DNA of 64,000 bases, from the NCBI RefSeq assembly GCF_040807025.1, contig NC_090947.1, positions 10,788,001 through 10,852,000 on the forward strand. The letters are read 5' to 3'. Positions 11,401 to 24,885 of the stretch are shown one piece after another. Under the pieces are notes generated by a model. That model was not told the origin of the DNA. It was given only the letters and a program-made list of their open reading frames with translations, and ran no database searches. Positions within the stretch are counted from its first letter, which is position 1; every line of letters starts with the position of its first letter. Origin of the DNA: Struthio camelus. Its lineage: Eukaryota > Chordata > Aves > Struthioniformes > Struthionidae. Position numbers and translations under genes: made by a program.

Positions 11401-14400
11401 AGTAGGGAAAGGATATCTAAAACCTCTCAAAGCTAAATCATTGCTGTTTTGGCAGAGCCTGAGTTCAAATGAGGCCTGGTATCAGTAAAGTGCTGCGTAA
11501 CGCATTCTAAAAGCAAGATTAATTTAATGACAGGACTAACCTTGTCAGAAAGGCTCCCCAAACATTTTAGATCCTGTTATATGAAAACAACAAAGCTCTA
11601 ACTGTTAGAGCATTAACATTCCAGACTCTTCATCTTTTACACATGAAACCCATGCATCATATTTCCTTCTGCCAGTTTGCAGAAATGATTTCAAGAGGTT
11701 TTTCTATCCGGCATATCATGCTTTTATTAAGACCTCCAAACTTTCAGGTCTCTACTGTTTGCTTCAATTTTTCCTATTTTCTACCTCCATTTTCCAAATG
11801 TGCTCTTGGAATTGTCACCAGAAGGGAGGATCGAGGCAAAAAAAAACAACAAACAAACCCATAACTAAGTGCTGAGCTCACTTTACCATATGTGAAATTG
11901 CAGCTAAAGAAGCCAAGGCATTTTTTTGTATCTATCTATTGCAGGAGGTGCCAGAAAATGGAGAAGCCAATGAAGCAAGGGCTTAACAGGTAGTGGGCCA
12001 ACATGTGTGCACTGATGGCCTATTCCAGCTGTCAGAAAAAGGATCGGAAAGGCTGGATCAGGGCCCTAAGGCTTTTCAGATCTGAAGCTTGAAGGTCTTG
12101 CCTTGAGAAGAAAAATCTGGTTCATGTTACACCATAATCAGCCCTATTTCAACACTAACAGCAACCTTTTTTACTTACTCCCAATGTAAACTGCCTCTTG
12201 AGACACTGATGTTTGGGGCCCGTGCACAGAAGTTGTGACAGCTTTAAAACGTGCATATGTAGGTCTGTGTGTGTGTCCATCAGACCACACAAGAGACTTA
12301 AGAACAGGCAGGAGAATTTCTAGGTGGCTTGGATGTGTTCTAAAACTTGGGAGGAAATAGAGCTTGGATGCCCTTTCCAAAATAGACTTTTACAGCTCTT
12401 TATTCAGCAATACTTTTTATAATTTTTCTGCTTCTTGGAATTCAGTAAAAAGGCGATGAATTTAGCTGAACAGAATACCTGGGACACTGAAGATTTAAAA
12501 AACAGATCAAAGGAATGGCTCTGCATTTATTATGATAAAAAAATAGATTAAAAAAAAAAACTCCACAGGACATACAAATAATAAAAAAAAGAGCAGCTCA
12601 AATTACATTTGGAGCTATCTCTCTTTTTGGCCCTTTCATCACCTCGGCACTAGATCCAAATTCTTAACATATTGCACTCAAGCGCATCTCATTCTCTGCA
12701 AAGAGGTGAAGGTGAGGAATTCAGTCAGGACAAGGGGAGACACAATCACTAAGCCATTACATCAAGCAGCAAATAAAATTATGTCCATGTGTATGTGTTT
12801 GCAAGGCCCAGACCTTAGTGTGCATCTAGAAAACATACAACAGAGTCCCATACAACGGACTATATTCTCACTTGACAAAAATTGGGGCAGCTCCTCTGAC
12901 TACAGCTCATGAAGCGTCCCTTTATTCTGTGGACTCTCCTTTTAGGTAATGTTACTGCCATTTAACATGAGCTGCAATGACACCAAAAGTGTCAGTCAGC
13001 TTTGACTTAACGTTTTTGGTGATTTAGGGGAACATGGAGAGGCTGCAGCCTGCTGCAGTAAATAATGAAACAGAGTAAAGTAGTCATTGGGGTTATGAAT
13101 ATGTGATCTATTACAGCTGTACCCACCTACTGAAATGAGGGAGTGCTTTTGCTCAGTTGAATAGGGAAACTGTAACAAGTGGGAAGATGTATAACGGTCT
13201 CTCGAAATGAGGACACATTCCTGCTCACATGCAAGAGGAAGGGACCCAGTGCTTCACCTCCAAGAAGACCAACAGGTCACCTTCAAATTCCTCCATCAGC
13301 TGTCCTCAAGTCCTACTTCTAACCTGGCTTCCAGGACTCCTTCTCCATTGTTCTAAACAAATGGGCTCTGCCACAGCTGAGATTTTAAATGTCTCTAGGT
13401 CTTTTCTTTTCCCATCCACTCTCAAAATTTCAGAGGCTTCTACATTTCTGCCTGCCTCACCACATGGCCTTTTCCTTCTCCATATAGAAGCTCTGCATGT
13501 CAAGAGAGTTAACACAAGAGATGTAGATCTAATAGGACTTGTACTTCATTTCAGCGTTCAGTCACCCTCACAATGTTCTCCCCTTTCTGACTGCGCTAGT
13601 GAGGGCAGGTGGATTCCCTGCATATCGCTCTAAATGTGCAGTCACTCTCAGCTATCTAGGTCCTGCTGCTCTGGGGTGGAACGATCCACTGTTGCCCATG
13701 CTGCAAAGCTTGCATGGGGAGCTGGAGGCAGGCAGGAAGTCAGGACCCACCCCCCTTCCAGGGGCTGCAGGGTTTGGACTAGGCCAGAACTTATCACAAC
13801 CTTACGTTATCTGATCTGTTGTTATACAACAAAATGAAAGGTCAGAAGCTTTCCGCATGGAAAAACATAAAAGCTGTGATTCACTTAATGAAAAGATATA
13901 CCTAAAAAGCATTAGCAGAAAACCCAAATGCTGACTGATACTGCTACTAACACCTGTCAGCACCACTGCAGTAACATTTGTTTCACATATATCCCCCCTT
14001 GGCAGACACCTGATTTACATTTTTCACACTTTGTAGCAGTTCTCTACACTCTTGTACTCTAGCATATTGTTCATATATTAAATGCCACCGCCTTGTTATT
14101 TTCCAGTGCTAAGTGACACAACTAGGTTATTGCACAGGGTACAACTCTTGCTCTGAATTGCACCTGCATCAAAACACACAGTACCCTTGAGGCAACGTAT
14201 GAATTAGTTACATGGCAATTTTGTTTTAAAAAGTCATTACAATGTTAATAACTATGAGCCTATTGCACTTCCAGATTGCTTCCTGCTGCACTGTAGTAAT
14301 GAACTTTGCCTATTTAAATAAGCATTCACAGGATATTTCAGAAATGGTAACAAGAAATGATGACACCTTTCAACTCAATAGAATTGCAGTCACTTCCAGC

Positions 14401-14857
14401 AGCCCTAGAGTTGGCCCAGAAGCTACTAAACTCACTTGTCCCATTTTCTGAGACACCAAGGTAGGAAAAACCTGTACCAGAACCCCTCTCTTTAATTAAA
14501 TGACCTTCCAGTGAGCTGGCCTCCAAATACAGTGGCCAGAAGTATTCTTCCAAGGCATGTGTTTACTACCCTAGAGGGATACAGTAGCGGCAGGAACACT
14601 TTGCGTCATTTGCAGCTATGCATGTAAGAACGACGAACTGATAAGAAGGCGGCAGTACTTCTGGCTAGCTCTGAACTGATGAAATAAGCTTTGTTTTTCT
14701 GCGACCAGTATACATTTGTCTCACTAATGATGTGCCATGAAATACTTAAGGGCTTAGACTCATCTGAAAAGACACTAAAAAAATATTATTTAATTGCATC
14801 GTGGCAGAGGCACAAGACAGGTATAATAAGGGATCGCATTCATCAAAGAGATGATGA
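8421..14857. other. No gene seen
   Basis: The longest open frame is 134 codons on the plus strand (13229-13633). It lies in a somewhat GC-richer patch, and its product, rich in Ser, Leu and Pro, is not recognised. From base composition I would expect about one frame of this size by chance in a window like this. T and A runs occur near 10021 and 12537-12560. Confidence 0.65.
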
Positions 14858-15000
14858 ACCAAATAGACAAAACATAAAGGGAAAATGAGCATCAGGGAAG
14901 CAAAGTGATCTATCCATAAGTCCATGGCAGAGTTTGCAAGGGAACCTAGATATTTTGGCTTTCAGTTCCTATTCTAGCACATAAACTCATGCTTTCCTCT
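14858..15000 (+). repeat. Ancient MIR-type SINE fragment (3' half)
   Basis: It shows AAATAGACAAAACATAAAGGG, then AGTGATCTATCC and GTCCATGGCAGAGTTTG, then GGAACCTAGAT and TCATGCTTTCCTCT. These line up in order with the amniote MIR 3' half (AGTGACTTGCCCAAGGTCAC, GTGGCAGAGC, GAACCCAG, CCATGCTTCCTCT). Confidence 0.6.
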
Positions 15001-18000
15001 GGATCAGGAAGTTTTACACTACAGACAGGAAGGGATGTGAAGATTTTCCAGAGGCATCTGCCCAAAGTTTTAGAAGGGCTTTCCCAGCTATGTTTAAGCC
15101 ATACATTAGATAACAAGAACCAAGTTACTCCAATTAATAATGCAAGGCAAGAAATTTCAGCAACAGTTTGTTATGCCAGAGTCCCTTTCCTAGCCAACTG
15201 GCTCTTAACAAAGGAGGCTCCATATCTGTGTAAGAAATGGTCAGCTGAGACATGCAGATACACAGCAGACCCACAGGAGGAGTAGCTGTTAAGTCCTGAG
15301 TGCAAGAACCTTGATGACCCCTGTATATGAAGAGATACGAAAAAGATTATTGAACAACATGCAGGTGGGCTCCCAGAGCATGATGTAGGCAGGCAACTTG
15401 GAAAGGTCTTCAATTGCATGAGTTTCTGCACATAGGCTAGTTACTGGGTACCCCCAGATGCATCAGCAGACAGCATACACTCTTTGCCTCCATGGGATAG
15501 CCTGGTCTGAGCTTTAGGGACGATTACAAGTGGCCAGTCCTGAGGACAGGTAATCACTGACCAGTGAAAACAAGGACATTCCTGTCAGGGTTAGTAGGAA
15601 ATTTTTCTGATGTGCTTCTGTCCTTGTAAATCAGGTTATTGTTATATGAAACAGGTCTGGAAGTTTAGAGAGGGCTGGAGCCATACGAACTTGCATCTCT
15701 AGCAGAGGGAGTGGTCTAAAACCAGAAGGTTTAGACATTTGTGCAGAGTCTGTAATAGATGTTTATAACAGATTTTGCTGCTCTTTCAGCTTTCCTGTCT
15801 GAGGTCATAGCTGAGGAGTTTTAGTAGGGCAAGCAAAATAATCTTATCTATGAGACAAACCATTGAGATCTTTATTGTGCCATTTAAATAAATGAGTAGA
15901 TCCAGACTTTCAGCAAATGATTGTCTCTGCTTATTGCAGGTATCTTTAAAACAGCTTGTAGATACACCTCAATGATTAGCCCGCTTGTTTTGTTAGAGCA
16001 ACAGAGTTGATAGCTGAATGAAAGTGTTGGTACTCCCAGGAGAAAGACAAGGGGATGAGTGCAGTGGGACACAGAAGAGAGAATAGAGGATTCACCTCAG
16101 TGTAGAAATGGGCAGAAAAGCCTAGGTCCATCAGAGCATATTCCCCCCAGAGCCTGGACTGGAGCCAGGAGTGCTGAGTCTCAGCATTTCTCTCCTGTCC
16201 TACGAAACACAGGGGTGAAACGTCCCGTCCCCCTCTCCTGCAGGGCCAGCTAAATAAATAACAACCTACAAGTGCTGTCATTACTTGAACTATTAGGGCT
16301 CCATGTGGTGAAGCTAAAGGTGTCCTTCTGCTGACAACCCATGAGTAACTATGACACCATGGAATGGATCATCTGCTTTCGGTATGGGTTTTGTTTTTTT
16401 AAACTTGGCAAATTAAGCACGAACACAAGGGTGTGCAAACGCACACACACATATAGCCCTTCCCTCCTTTAAGCTCTGGTATGACTGTTCATTTATCATC
16501 CCCATGTTATGCTGAGGTCTGTGGATCCATTCCCAGATGACTCATGCCCCATTTCCAGAAGCATCCAGCTGAATTATCCTTTTAGGTATATTAATCTTAA
16601 TTACACATAAAAAGAGTTTAAGAGTGTATTAAAGTTGCAAAGCCACGCACTCAAATCAGGGGGATTTTAGGGTGACTGTCATTTGCACTTTTATGTCTAT
16701 ATATTTTCACACAGCCTTTCCATGATAGAATATTATTTTTCCCCACAAGACCCCTGCCTCATTCAGTGCAAAAAATAGATCTGCTCTAGACTGAATCAAG
16801 GCTATGCAGGGAAAAAGACTGATCTCCAGATCCTTAGCATCAATTATGACAGGAGGCAAATGATGTTTTTCAAAGGAGGTGGCGAACTGAAGGAAATCAA
16901 AAAATTGTCACAAGGCTAATGAACAGGGCCCTGAAAAAATGAATCCTGTCCCTGCTCCTGACAGAGAATTCCTGTACAATGCTAAGTTATTTAAACCTAA
17001 TTTTTCTCAGGTATTGACTGTAAATTCTGTCTTCGGAATCATGTATAAGATGAGCTGCAGGTAAGTGGAGCCTGTGTTTAAACATGTAGGTGCTCTGGAG
17101 GGATACATCCTCTGCAAAACAACAAACCGATTTGTCTCTTCACTGTTTCAAACTGGAACTCCAAATAAGTAAGCATTACACTAAAGCCTTTGGACCTCAA
17201 GGTGTGGTACTGTGACCATGAATGCTAGATCAGTGCAATACCACACCACCTACCAATACAGATTTAACTGGGATGAGGTGTGACTACAAAAGCCCATATC
17301 CACTGAACTAGGCAGAGCACACAGTGTAGTGTTTATGGAGCTTTTTGGCACAGACATAGGATGGAAAGGATAGATAACATATGATGTGACATAAAAAGGA
17401 TCTATGGGACTGATTTTCCCCCCTTGAAAGTTCCCAGGAATTTGAGCTGGCAAGTGAATTCGTAGCAGATCAGGGCCTTATGGCATGCTATTGTTGATCC
17501 AGTAGTGGCACCTAAAAAGGGATCTAATCATTCATCAAAGCTCAGTAGCCCACGTGTAAAATCATTCCCTGAGAAAAAGAAATGCATTAAAACATTTGCA
17601 AAGTATGGTTCATGCTATGCACTTGGTGAGGAAAAATACAAACAAAGGAATACATGACGACACAATTAGACCACATGGATGGGATGAATAAATAAAGAAG
17701 GTACATAAAATAAACTCTACTTCAACTATAAAAATTCCTAGCCTGGGTGCGTAAATCTGAAATCCTAATAAAGTTCTTTTAACTTTATAGGCATGCAAAT
17801 GTTCACATGAAATTTATTTCTCTACTAAGAATAATTTCATACTCAGGATAATTAAGAAGGATGTCTCTAGAAATAGATGAATCCCTATGGGCCAATCACA
17901 ATAGCAATGAATGAGCGAGGCTGCATTTTGCTGGTAATACAGCTGGCCTTTTAGGAAGTTCAACCCTTACTAAGCTTCCAGAATTAGTGTCATGTTTTAT

Positions 18001-18520
18001 ACACAGTTCCTCAATCCCATCTTTGTCTACACAGATGAAATTAAAGAGCCAAAACCTAACTGGATTCTGCAAATGCCTTCTTGGCATGAGGCAACTGAAG
18101 TGCTGTACCACTTCACAGCTCATTGCTCTGCAGACCTGCTACAATAGTCTTCCTGCAAGAAATTAATCGTTCTTAGAGGCTACTACAGGTAAGTAAGAAA
18201 GATATTGCTTCAAAGTTTGGCTCTTTCTTGGCTTGTCTTCCAGGAACATAAGATAACACACAACAACCTATGGGAAGAACCCTTTAGATCAAATAGAACA
18301 TCTCTCCTTCCTCAAATCTTTATGGACCTTAATTGTCTGATGATGAACCACGATTATTGTTCACAAGTATATTTTTGCCATTTCCATCCTCAGCAAAAAC
18401 CCCAGAGAACTGAACCAGAATAAGTCTCAAGCTGCACAGTGCTGGTCTTGGTCATGTCTGGTAAGGCACGGAAAAAGAAAGGAGGCTCCTTATGTGGTTA
18501 ATAAAAATGAAGAAGAGAAT
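15001..18520. other. No gene seen
   Basis: Only short unrecognised frames (101 codons at most). A possible further MIR-like scrap near 16488-16520 (TTATCATCCCCATGTTATGC) is too weak to list. A short CA run occurs at 16441-16452. Confidence 0.65.
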
Positions 18521-18675
18521 TGTGACATCTAGGTTCTGCAGCTGGCTTTGGACAACAGCCTCTTGGATTCAGTACCTCTATCTGCAAGATGTGGGGAACA
18601 CCTTTTACCATTGCATAGGACTGCCACAAGACTAAGTTACTAAGTTAATACATATAAGATATCCTGAATCTCAGC
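18521..18675 (+). repeat. Ancient MIR fragment
   Basis: It begins TGACATCTAGGTTCTGCAGC and continues through TCAGTACCTCTATCTGCAAG and GCATAGGACTGCCACAAGAC to AGTTAATACATATAAGATAT. This order and wording follow the MIR consensus (GGTTCTGGCTC, CTCAGTTTCCTCATCTGTAA, CATAGGGTTGTTGTGAGGAT, GAGTTAATACATGTAAAGC). Confidence 0.6.
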
Positions 18676-21600
18676 TGGATGCTGAAATGCAAATCAGTTG
18701 CAAAGTATTAATAACATCTTAGTTTCCTGGTTATAAAAAATCAGTCAGACGGGATGGAAACCAAATCTTTCCATGTAGCTAGGAATAGAAGCAAATATTT
18801 ATAATATTCCTGCTCCTGCAGTTAGTGTTTAGCTTCCAGGTTCTCCCACTAGAACACCATCTTCTCAACTTTGCAAACTGAGATTCCAACTTCAGGCAGA
18901 GATTTTAGATTCTTCCACTACTGAAAGGATGTCATTCTTTACTCGCTTCTGACAGAACAGAAATTGGTTATTTCATAGGCCTCACTACAGAAAAGGAATC
19001 TTTATGTGCCTTACCAGGAAGGTGTGTATTAGTGGACTAAACACAGTTGCTGAGTTAACATTATATATCTTCCTGCATTATACAGAAACTGACAGACTCT
19101 CCTTCGTATAGAAATGATAGTAAAGCTTGTGACTTTCAAAAGTTTGTGAATTATTAGCAAAACCTCCAGGTAACAGTAGGGTAGTTCTGGAAAGCTTGCT
19201 TGGGGAGATAATGGAGTCATCCGAGAATAAGAAAAGCAAACAGCTACACCCAATGATTTAAGCATATATCAGCCCACCTTGAGGTGGGAGGGTTGGCCTG
19301 CTTGATTCTGAAGGTTTCTTTGAGCCCTGTTTTACCATGACTCTATGCTACTGGAGACAGTCCTATTCCACAATAATCATATAACTCTTTCCTATACACA
19401 ATGAAGCATATCTCACAACCCAGTCTCTGCTTCAGCAAAAAAAAAAAAAAAGATTGACCTGACCCAGCCACTAAACTGGTACAAAATAGCATCCATTTGC
19501 CAAGCAGCGTCACAAAGTTTACCCTTCTGAGCTACTCCTGACAACAAGTGAGTATCTCCTGGCAACTCAAGGAGTTCTCTTCGTTTTAGTTTAATCAGCT
19601 GGTTCCCTAAGGAAATGAGATTGTAACTGTCACAATGTAGGAGGTAGTTTTTTGTGCATGTAGGTTCACGTTCCTTGCAACTTTTAAATGTTAACAGACT
19701 TCAATCAAAGCTGATAGAGGAATGGACATTTCAGAAATAGTTAAGTGAAAACAGATGGCTAGATAGAGGACACAGACCCTTTCCACTGTTAAGACATCAG
19801 AGAACATATTTGGAAGACTCCTCTTACAAATTGTGGAACTGCAAAAAAGTCAAAGTTTGCATAAATCATGAGGCACAAATCTATAGAAATAATATTTGTT
19901 ACTTCAGTTGCTCATTTTGTCCTGAATGAATGGAGATGCTTAAAGCTTTTTATGATGGGATACTATTCCCACATCAGTCTATTACACACATGCTATTACC
20001 GTACCACAGCACATGTGAAATGTGGGGCTAAATGTTTCCCTGACTAAATAATTGAACAATAAACAGCATATATGGCCTTTTGCTTAAGGAGCTAATGGGT
20101 GTCTTCGTTACAAATACTGGCGGGGGACAACGGTCATTTAAATATTGCTGGTATCAAATCCCTTTCTCCTTGAATGCTTACTTTAACATAGTTTTAACTT
20201 TAGCTTTGCCCTTCACCTTTACGGAAGTTCATTGACTTAATACAGGCAAGGAGAAAATATTTTCTGTGATTTCTGTGTTACGGAAATATTTTGGCTTTTG
20301 CTTGCCTTGAGATACCTGTCACTAAAAAAAGCTTGCTGCCAGTCTGACAGTTGATATCATTGTTGGTATAACCAGCATCATGTTCCATAACTGTGTCACC
20401 TTGGGATCATGTAAAGGCATCTAATTAAAGGATAAAGGAAAGCTCTATGTTTTTGATAAATATTAGTGTTCTTCATGCAAGAGGAAAACAAGAACATTCA
20501 TGAAGGGCTGGCTAAAAGGTTATGCTGCTAATTTTCACCTGATACCTTTTGCATCTGAAATGGGAAAAATGACATCCATAAAAAGTGTTTTAATAAATGT
20601 CAACTCCAAACACAGTTCAGACTATATAAGAATCTTCCCACTGGGGCTAGAATTCTCTCCATCTAAGACTTAGGCTAGACAAAAAGCTCAGACGTAGAAC
20701 CAAGACCTTTCACTCCAGCAAAAGGCAGAAACACTGATTAAGTGTTTTAACAGGTTTTTCCATCCTTAATATCTACTATATGATAGTAAGCACACAAGTA
20801 GCTGTGTTATGACACTATATCCAAAACTAAACAGGACCAAGCAAAAGCACTGTAGGGGAAGACTCTGCACTGGCAGGTGGGAATGACCTAAAAAGACCTA
20901 ACCGGTCTTTTCTGTTCAAACTTCCACAATTCTACTCCAGTGACCAACAGATATCAGGCTGTAATGTTCACAACCCTCTCAGGCAACCCCCCCAAAGAAA
21001 CCAGACTTCTGCTTCCCCCAGTCAGAGCTTCCCAGGGAATCAGAGAGGATCAGAGTGCAGCCACAGCCTATCTCTTCCAGGGACCCTCCCTCTCACGGGC
21101 AGGGAGTTCATTTGAGTCCAAAGGTTCCCTCCATTTCATAGAGAGCACATGTTCTCCCCTAAACAGACATGACTATTTCTGATGACCACAATTTAGAGCA
21201 GAAGTCTCCTGAAACAACTGTTGGGCTCTAGAAGTACTCACTTTGATAAAACACTGGGGATTTATTTTGCATTTTCAGTGCCAAAAGTGCCTTGTACCCT
21301 TCAGATTGAAATTAACAATACTGGTTGCACCCCATATTTCAGGTTTGGCTGAAAGCATGTCAGAGCCCTGCAGGCCTACTGAGTGCCTGAGGGGCTCAGA
21401 GTGTTGTGGTAGCACACATATCGTGTGTCCTTGAAGCACAAGGGGGAGGTTTTCATCCTACAGTCTTATTTATGTAATATTTATGTTTTATTTGAGGTTT
21501 TCAGTGTTTATAAGAAGATATTGGGGAAAGGCTTTCAGATCTTAAACTAGCGTTTCTGGATCTAACGCACACCTTAATGTCTTTCTCATACTGTCAGGGG

Positions 21601-23004
21601 TGAAGCCTGCAGTTGATGCTGAAGAGCAAAAATACTATGCTTTCCCCTGGTGCTCATACATCTCTACTCTCCTTTGTAAGATAGAGGATGTCAAGCGCAA
21701 CCCCAAGCCCGCAAAGACACCCTGGAGAATCTCCTGTGATAAAAGGTTGCCCTAGTGGGTCCTGACTGAGTGCAGAGGTCCAGATACAACATTGTCTTTA
21801 CCGAATCTGAGTTCTGTACTCAAATGAGTCTAAAATGGACACACAGTAATGAAGGTCACTAAAGCAAAAAAAAAGGGGGGAGGGGGAGTACCAAGATTCA
21901 TCTGAGACTGAAAAATGATGTGAGCTGTGATATGTTTCCACTGAACACTTTTGAATCAGACATCTGTTAGTTTTCCTCTTCCAAACACCTGATGAAATCC
22001 AAAATGCTCACACATTGCACAATCCTTTGCTAACTAAATTCCTGTAAGGCTGTCTCATGAATCAGATGCTTTGTGGAAAAACACAGACTGTGCTTTGATG
22101 CAGATGGAAAGAGGACTGAACACAGGTAGCTGTTCAATGCACACGTCAACTTCTGGTTCAGCTGAGACTTTCAAAAATATTTAATGATCTTTGTTGCGTA
22201 TCAAAATGCTAATTCTTTTTGCTTATCTGCACTGTTACGGGGAAGTAACCCCCCCACCACAGAATGACTTCATGTTATTTTTGTTACTCATATGAAAGCT
22301 AAGATAGGATATCTAATTATTATGTAAGAATATTTTTACAACCTGTAGAGAGAAGCATGGGGAATCAGTTTGGGTTTTCTTTGAAATTACCCAGCCTTAT
22401 AAAAATAAATGATGTTATGGTAATCTTTTCTGCTACTCCACCTACAGTTAGACCATGCTGTGTTACAAATTCAACAACATAATCAGAATCCTGTCTGATC
22501 AAACTTGAATGGAAAGCCTCACACGTAAATCCAGACATCCATGCTTCTGGGAACTCCTTCAGTTACTAGCACCTTAGCATGGGGTAGAACAGATACTGGC
22601 TTTCAGGCAAAACATTGTTTTGTACCAACAAAAACATAGTCAAACCACTTGTTCACCAAGATGAAAGGAGATACAGAACAGAAAGGTGATATTGGGCTAC
22701 AGGGATTTTTGCAGCAGACACTAAAATTAAGGACAAATAACATGAAAGATCAATCCGCACTGAAGAGCATTTACATTACCTTAGCTGACTAGTGCCTGGC
22801 ATCAGGGAAGAGAAGCATTTTCAGGAACCAAGTCAAAGCAGAAAACTTCTCCACAGAATCCAAACTAGGTCATCTAGGGAAAACAGTTCACAAAGTTAGG
22901 TGGATGTCATGAGTACCTTTTGGTGAATCTGTCCATACTTATCACACTTCGGGATAAACCAATCAGTCTTAAAACAGCAATATCATCATGGTACCATGTA
23001 GTTG
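18676..23004. other. No gene seen apart from the possible CR1 tail
   Basis: Frames are at most 80 codons. A 15-base A run is at 19437-19451 and an A-then-G run (AAAAAAAAAGGGGGGAGGGGGAG) is near 21866. Nothing else stands out. Confidence 0.65.
19262..19352 (+). mobile_element. Possible old CR1 3' tail
   Basis: GGTGGGAGGGTTGGCCTGCT, then GATTCTGAAGGTTTCTTTGA, then CTATG follows the pattern of a CR1 end (GGAGGTTGGACTAGATGATC, GAGGTCCCTTCCAACC, TTCTATG) with heavy divergence. No CR1 body can be seen upstream. Confidence 0.4.
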
Positions 23005-23165
23005 TATTGCTATCCCAAGTACTAACTGTACAAATGAGAGACAGTGCCTACCCAAGTGGGACTTTCAGACTAACTAGACAGAAAGTTAAAACTAAGGAGG
23101 GAAAGGTGAACAGACTTCTGGAAAGCCTCATAGCAAGTAGCAATCAAGCCAAGACTGAAACCAAC
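23005..23165 (+). repeat. Ancient amniote MIR SINE fragment
   Basis: It contains GTACAAATGAGAGACAGTGC, then CTAACTAGACAGAAAGTTAA, then GGAGGGAAAGGTGAACAGAC and AAGCCAAGACTGAAACC. This matches the amniote MIR order (CTGTACAAACACATAA, GAGACAGTCCCTGCCC, AATAGACAAGACAG, GGAGGGGAAAC, CAGAGCCAGGACTAGAACCC). An 88-codon open frame over it (22920-23186) is a by-product. Confidence 0.65.
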
Positions 23166-24580
23166 ACACAGGAACTTTCTCTTTAGTGAGGGAATGTTCT
23201 AACAAGGGCGACGTATCACAAGGATCTAACACTAGCAAAGCTCACTGCTAGCTCAAGAGCAAGCAATTTATCAGCAGCGCATTACGGTACTTTGTAGTAG
23301 ATTTTTTATTCCAACATACTCATATAAGAGTTAGAGAAATACCTGTCTGGACAGCAATGGTCCAGCACAGAAAAAAGAGTCATATTAAGGAGGCAGCTAA
23401 GAGCAACCCTGTTACTGCCACATCTGATACGACTGGGTATACACTGAAGGGCAGTAGGTGCCTAATGAATGTATTAAAGCAGGTCAACAAGAAAAAAAAC
23501 ACATTAAAACTGCTTTTACTGATTCTCAGACCTATGCCTTTTACCTGTTTCTATGGCCAATTTCATTTGCTGTGGCTAAGCTCAAACAGAGCAACTCTGT
23601 TGTGACTGAGCTTTAACTGTATTCCAGCTTCATCCCTGAGGCAATGATGACATTACTCCCACTATAAATGCCAAGGAGGTGGTAAACAACACTTCACTTA
23701 AATTCAGAAAATCTAGGTACATTTTCCATTGCTCAAATGACAGACACTTAGAAAAACTATGAATATTTGAATTCAGAAAAAAACTGTATAAATGGAAAAG
23801 GACGCATGCTCTTCTAGGTTCTATTTGCACAATACAATTTCTTTGGCCCCATCTTTGAAGGTGAAATAAAGAAATCCCTCATGACAAACAGACTACTGTG
23901 CTGACTGGAATTAGACATATGAGCCTCTCTATCCCATTCTCCATTTGTGCCAGGGACAAATGGCAAGCAGAATCATCCCGAGAAAAAATGCACCCGTTTA
24001 AACCAGAAAGTTCCCAGAAATGCTTGCTCTTCTTGTAGTTTGCGCAGAATGGATGTTTATGTAAATGACAGTGGAGTGACAGAAGCTGATTAGGAAACAA
24101 GGATGATATTTTTCAAGATGAAAAATGCTACAAATTCCACAACAGTTGTATTTAAGTGTCTCAACACCAGGACAATATCTATTTCCTGTCAAATAACTTC
24201 TAATCAGCTTGAGCTTTGAACTGATATCACTATCATGTTTTAGCCTCAGCGTAAGACAGTTTCCGAAGAACTAACATTGTCTTGCAATTAAAAGACTTTT
24301 CAAAAAAGATACCTCAACCTCATTACCCTAATGCTGTACAAAGTCTAGCAGAACTATTGACCTTTCTGCTTCCTCCAGAAATGACAGTCGATATCCATCC
24401 TACAGTCTTATCTCCTAATTCTCCAGTTTGAAAATTAATGTTTCCTTGTTAAAGTGTCATGCTTCTTCATTTGTATGTTGGAGCTAATTGAAATTCCTCC
24501 CAATTCGCTGCGCAGGTAATTATCTAAAACAGACACTACAGCCAGAACACAAATGCTCTTTCTGTTATATGGTAAATGGT

Positions 24581-24885
24581 ACTATCATTATTTGTATCAT
24601 CATAGTGTTTAGATGTCCCAAATGATGCTCTGGTTTTTGTCTTCTAGGTGGTGTACAAACACAGAGTTATATAATCTCAGTACTTCAGTACCAGTAAAAC
24701 TATGTTTAAGTGCTTTGCTGCTTAGACGTAAGCTATTGCACACACACAGACACACAAAGCATAGAAGGAAAAGCAGAATTGTCAGTTCTTACTGTTCACA
24801 TGGAGAAAGGACATAAAGATGAAATAATTTTGCTGAAGGTCAAATAAACTCTTGGGGAAGGAATAGAAACTGCACTGAGAACTTT
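24581..24885 (+). repeat. Ancient amniote MIR SINE, split and degraded
   Basis: The left part, ATTATTTGTATCATCATAGT and then CTAGGTGGTGTACAAACACA (24587-24664), fits the amniote MIR opening (TATTATTTGTATTACGGTAG, GGCGCTGTACAAACACA). The right part, TTTTGCTGAAGGTCAAATAA followed by GGAATAGAAACTG, fits its GACTTGCCCAAGGTCACA / GGAATAGAACCC end. A CA-rich low-complexity insert (about 24738-24758) lies between. Confidence 0.6.

Noticed and set aside
13229-13633. 134-codon plus-strand frame
   Set aside because: No recognisable domain and no partner exons. One such frame is about what base composition predicts by chance.
20880-20945. Possible CR1-tail-like wording (GACCTAAAAAGACCTAACCGG and following)
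   Set aside because: Only scattered similarity to a CR1 end and no terminal repeats. Not listed as an element.
22920-23186. 88-codon frame with a Lys-rich end
   Set aside because: It lies over a MIR-type SINE fragment, so the coding appearance is incidental.
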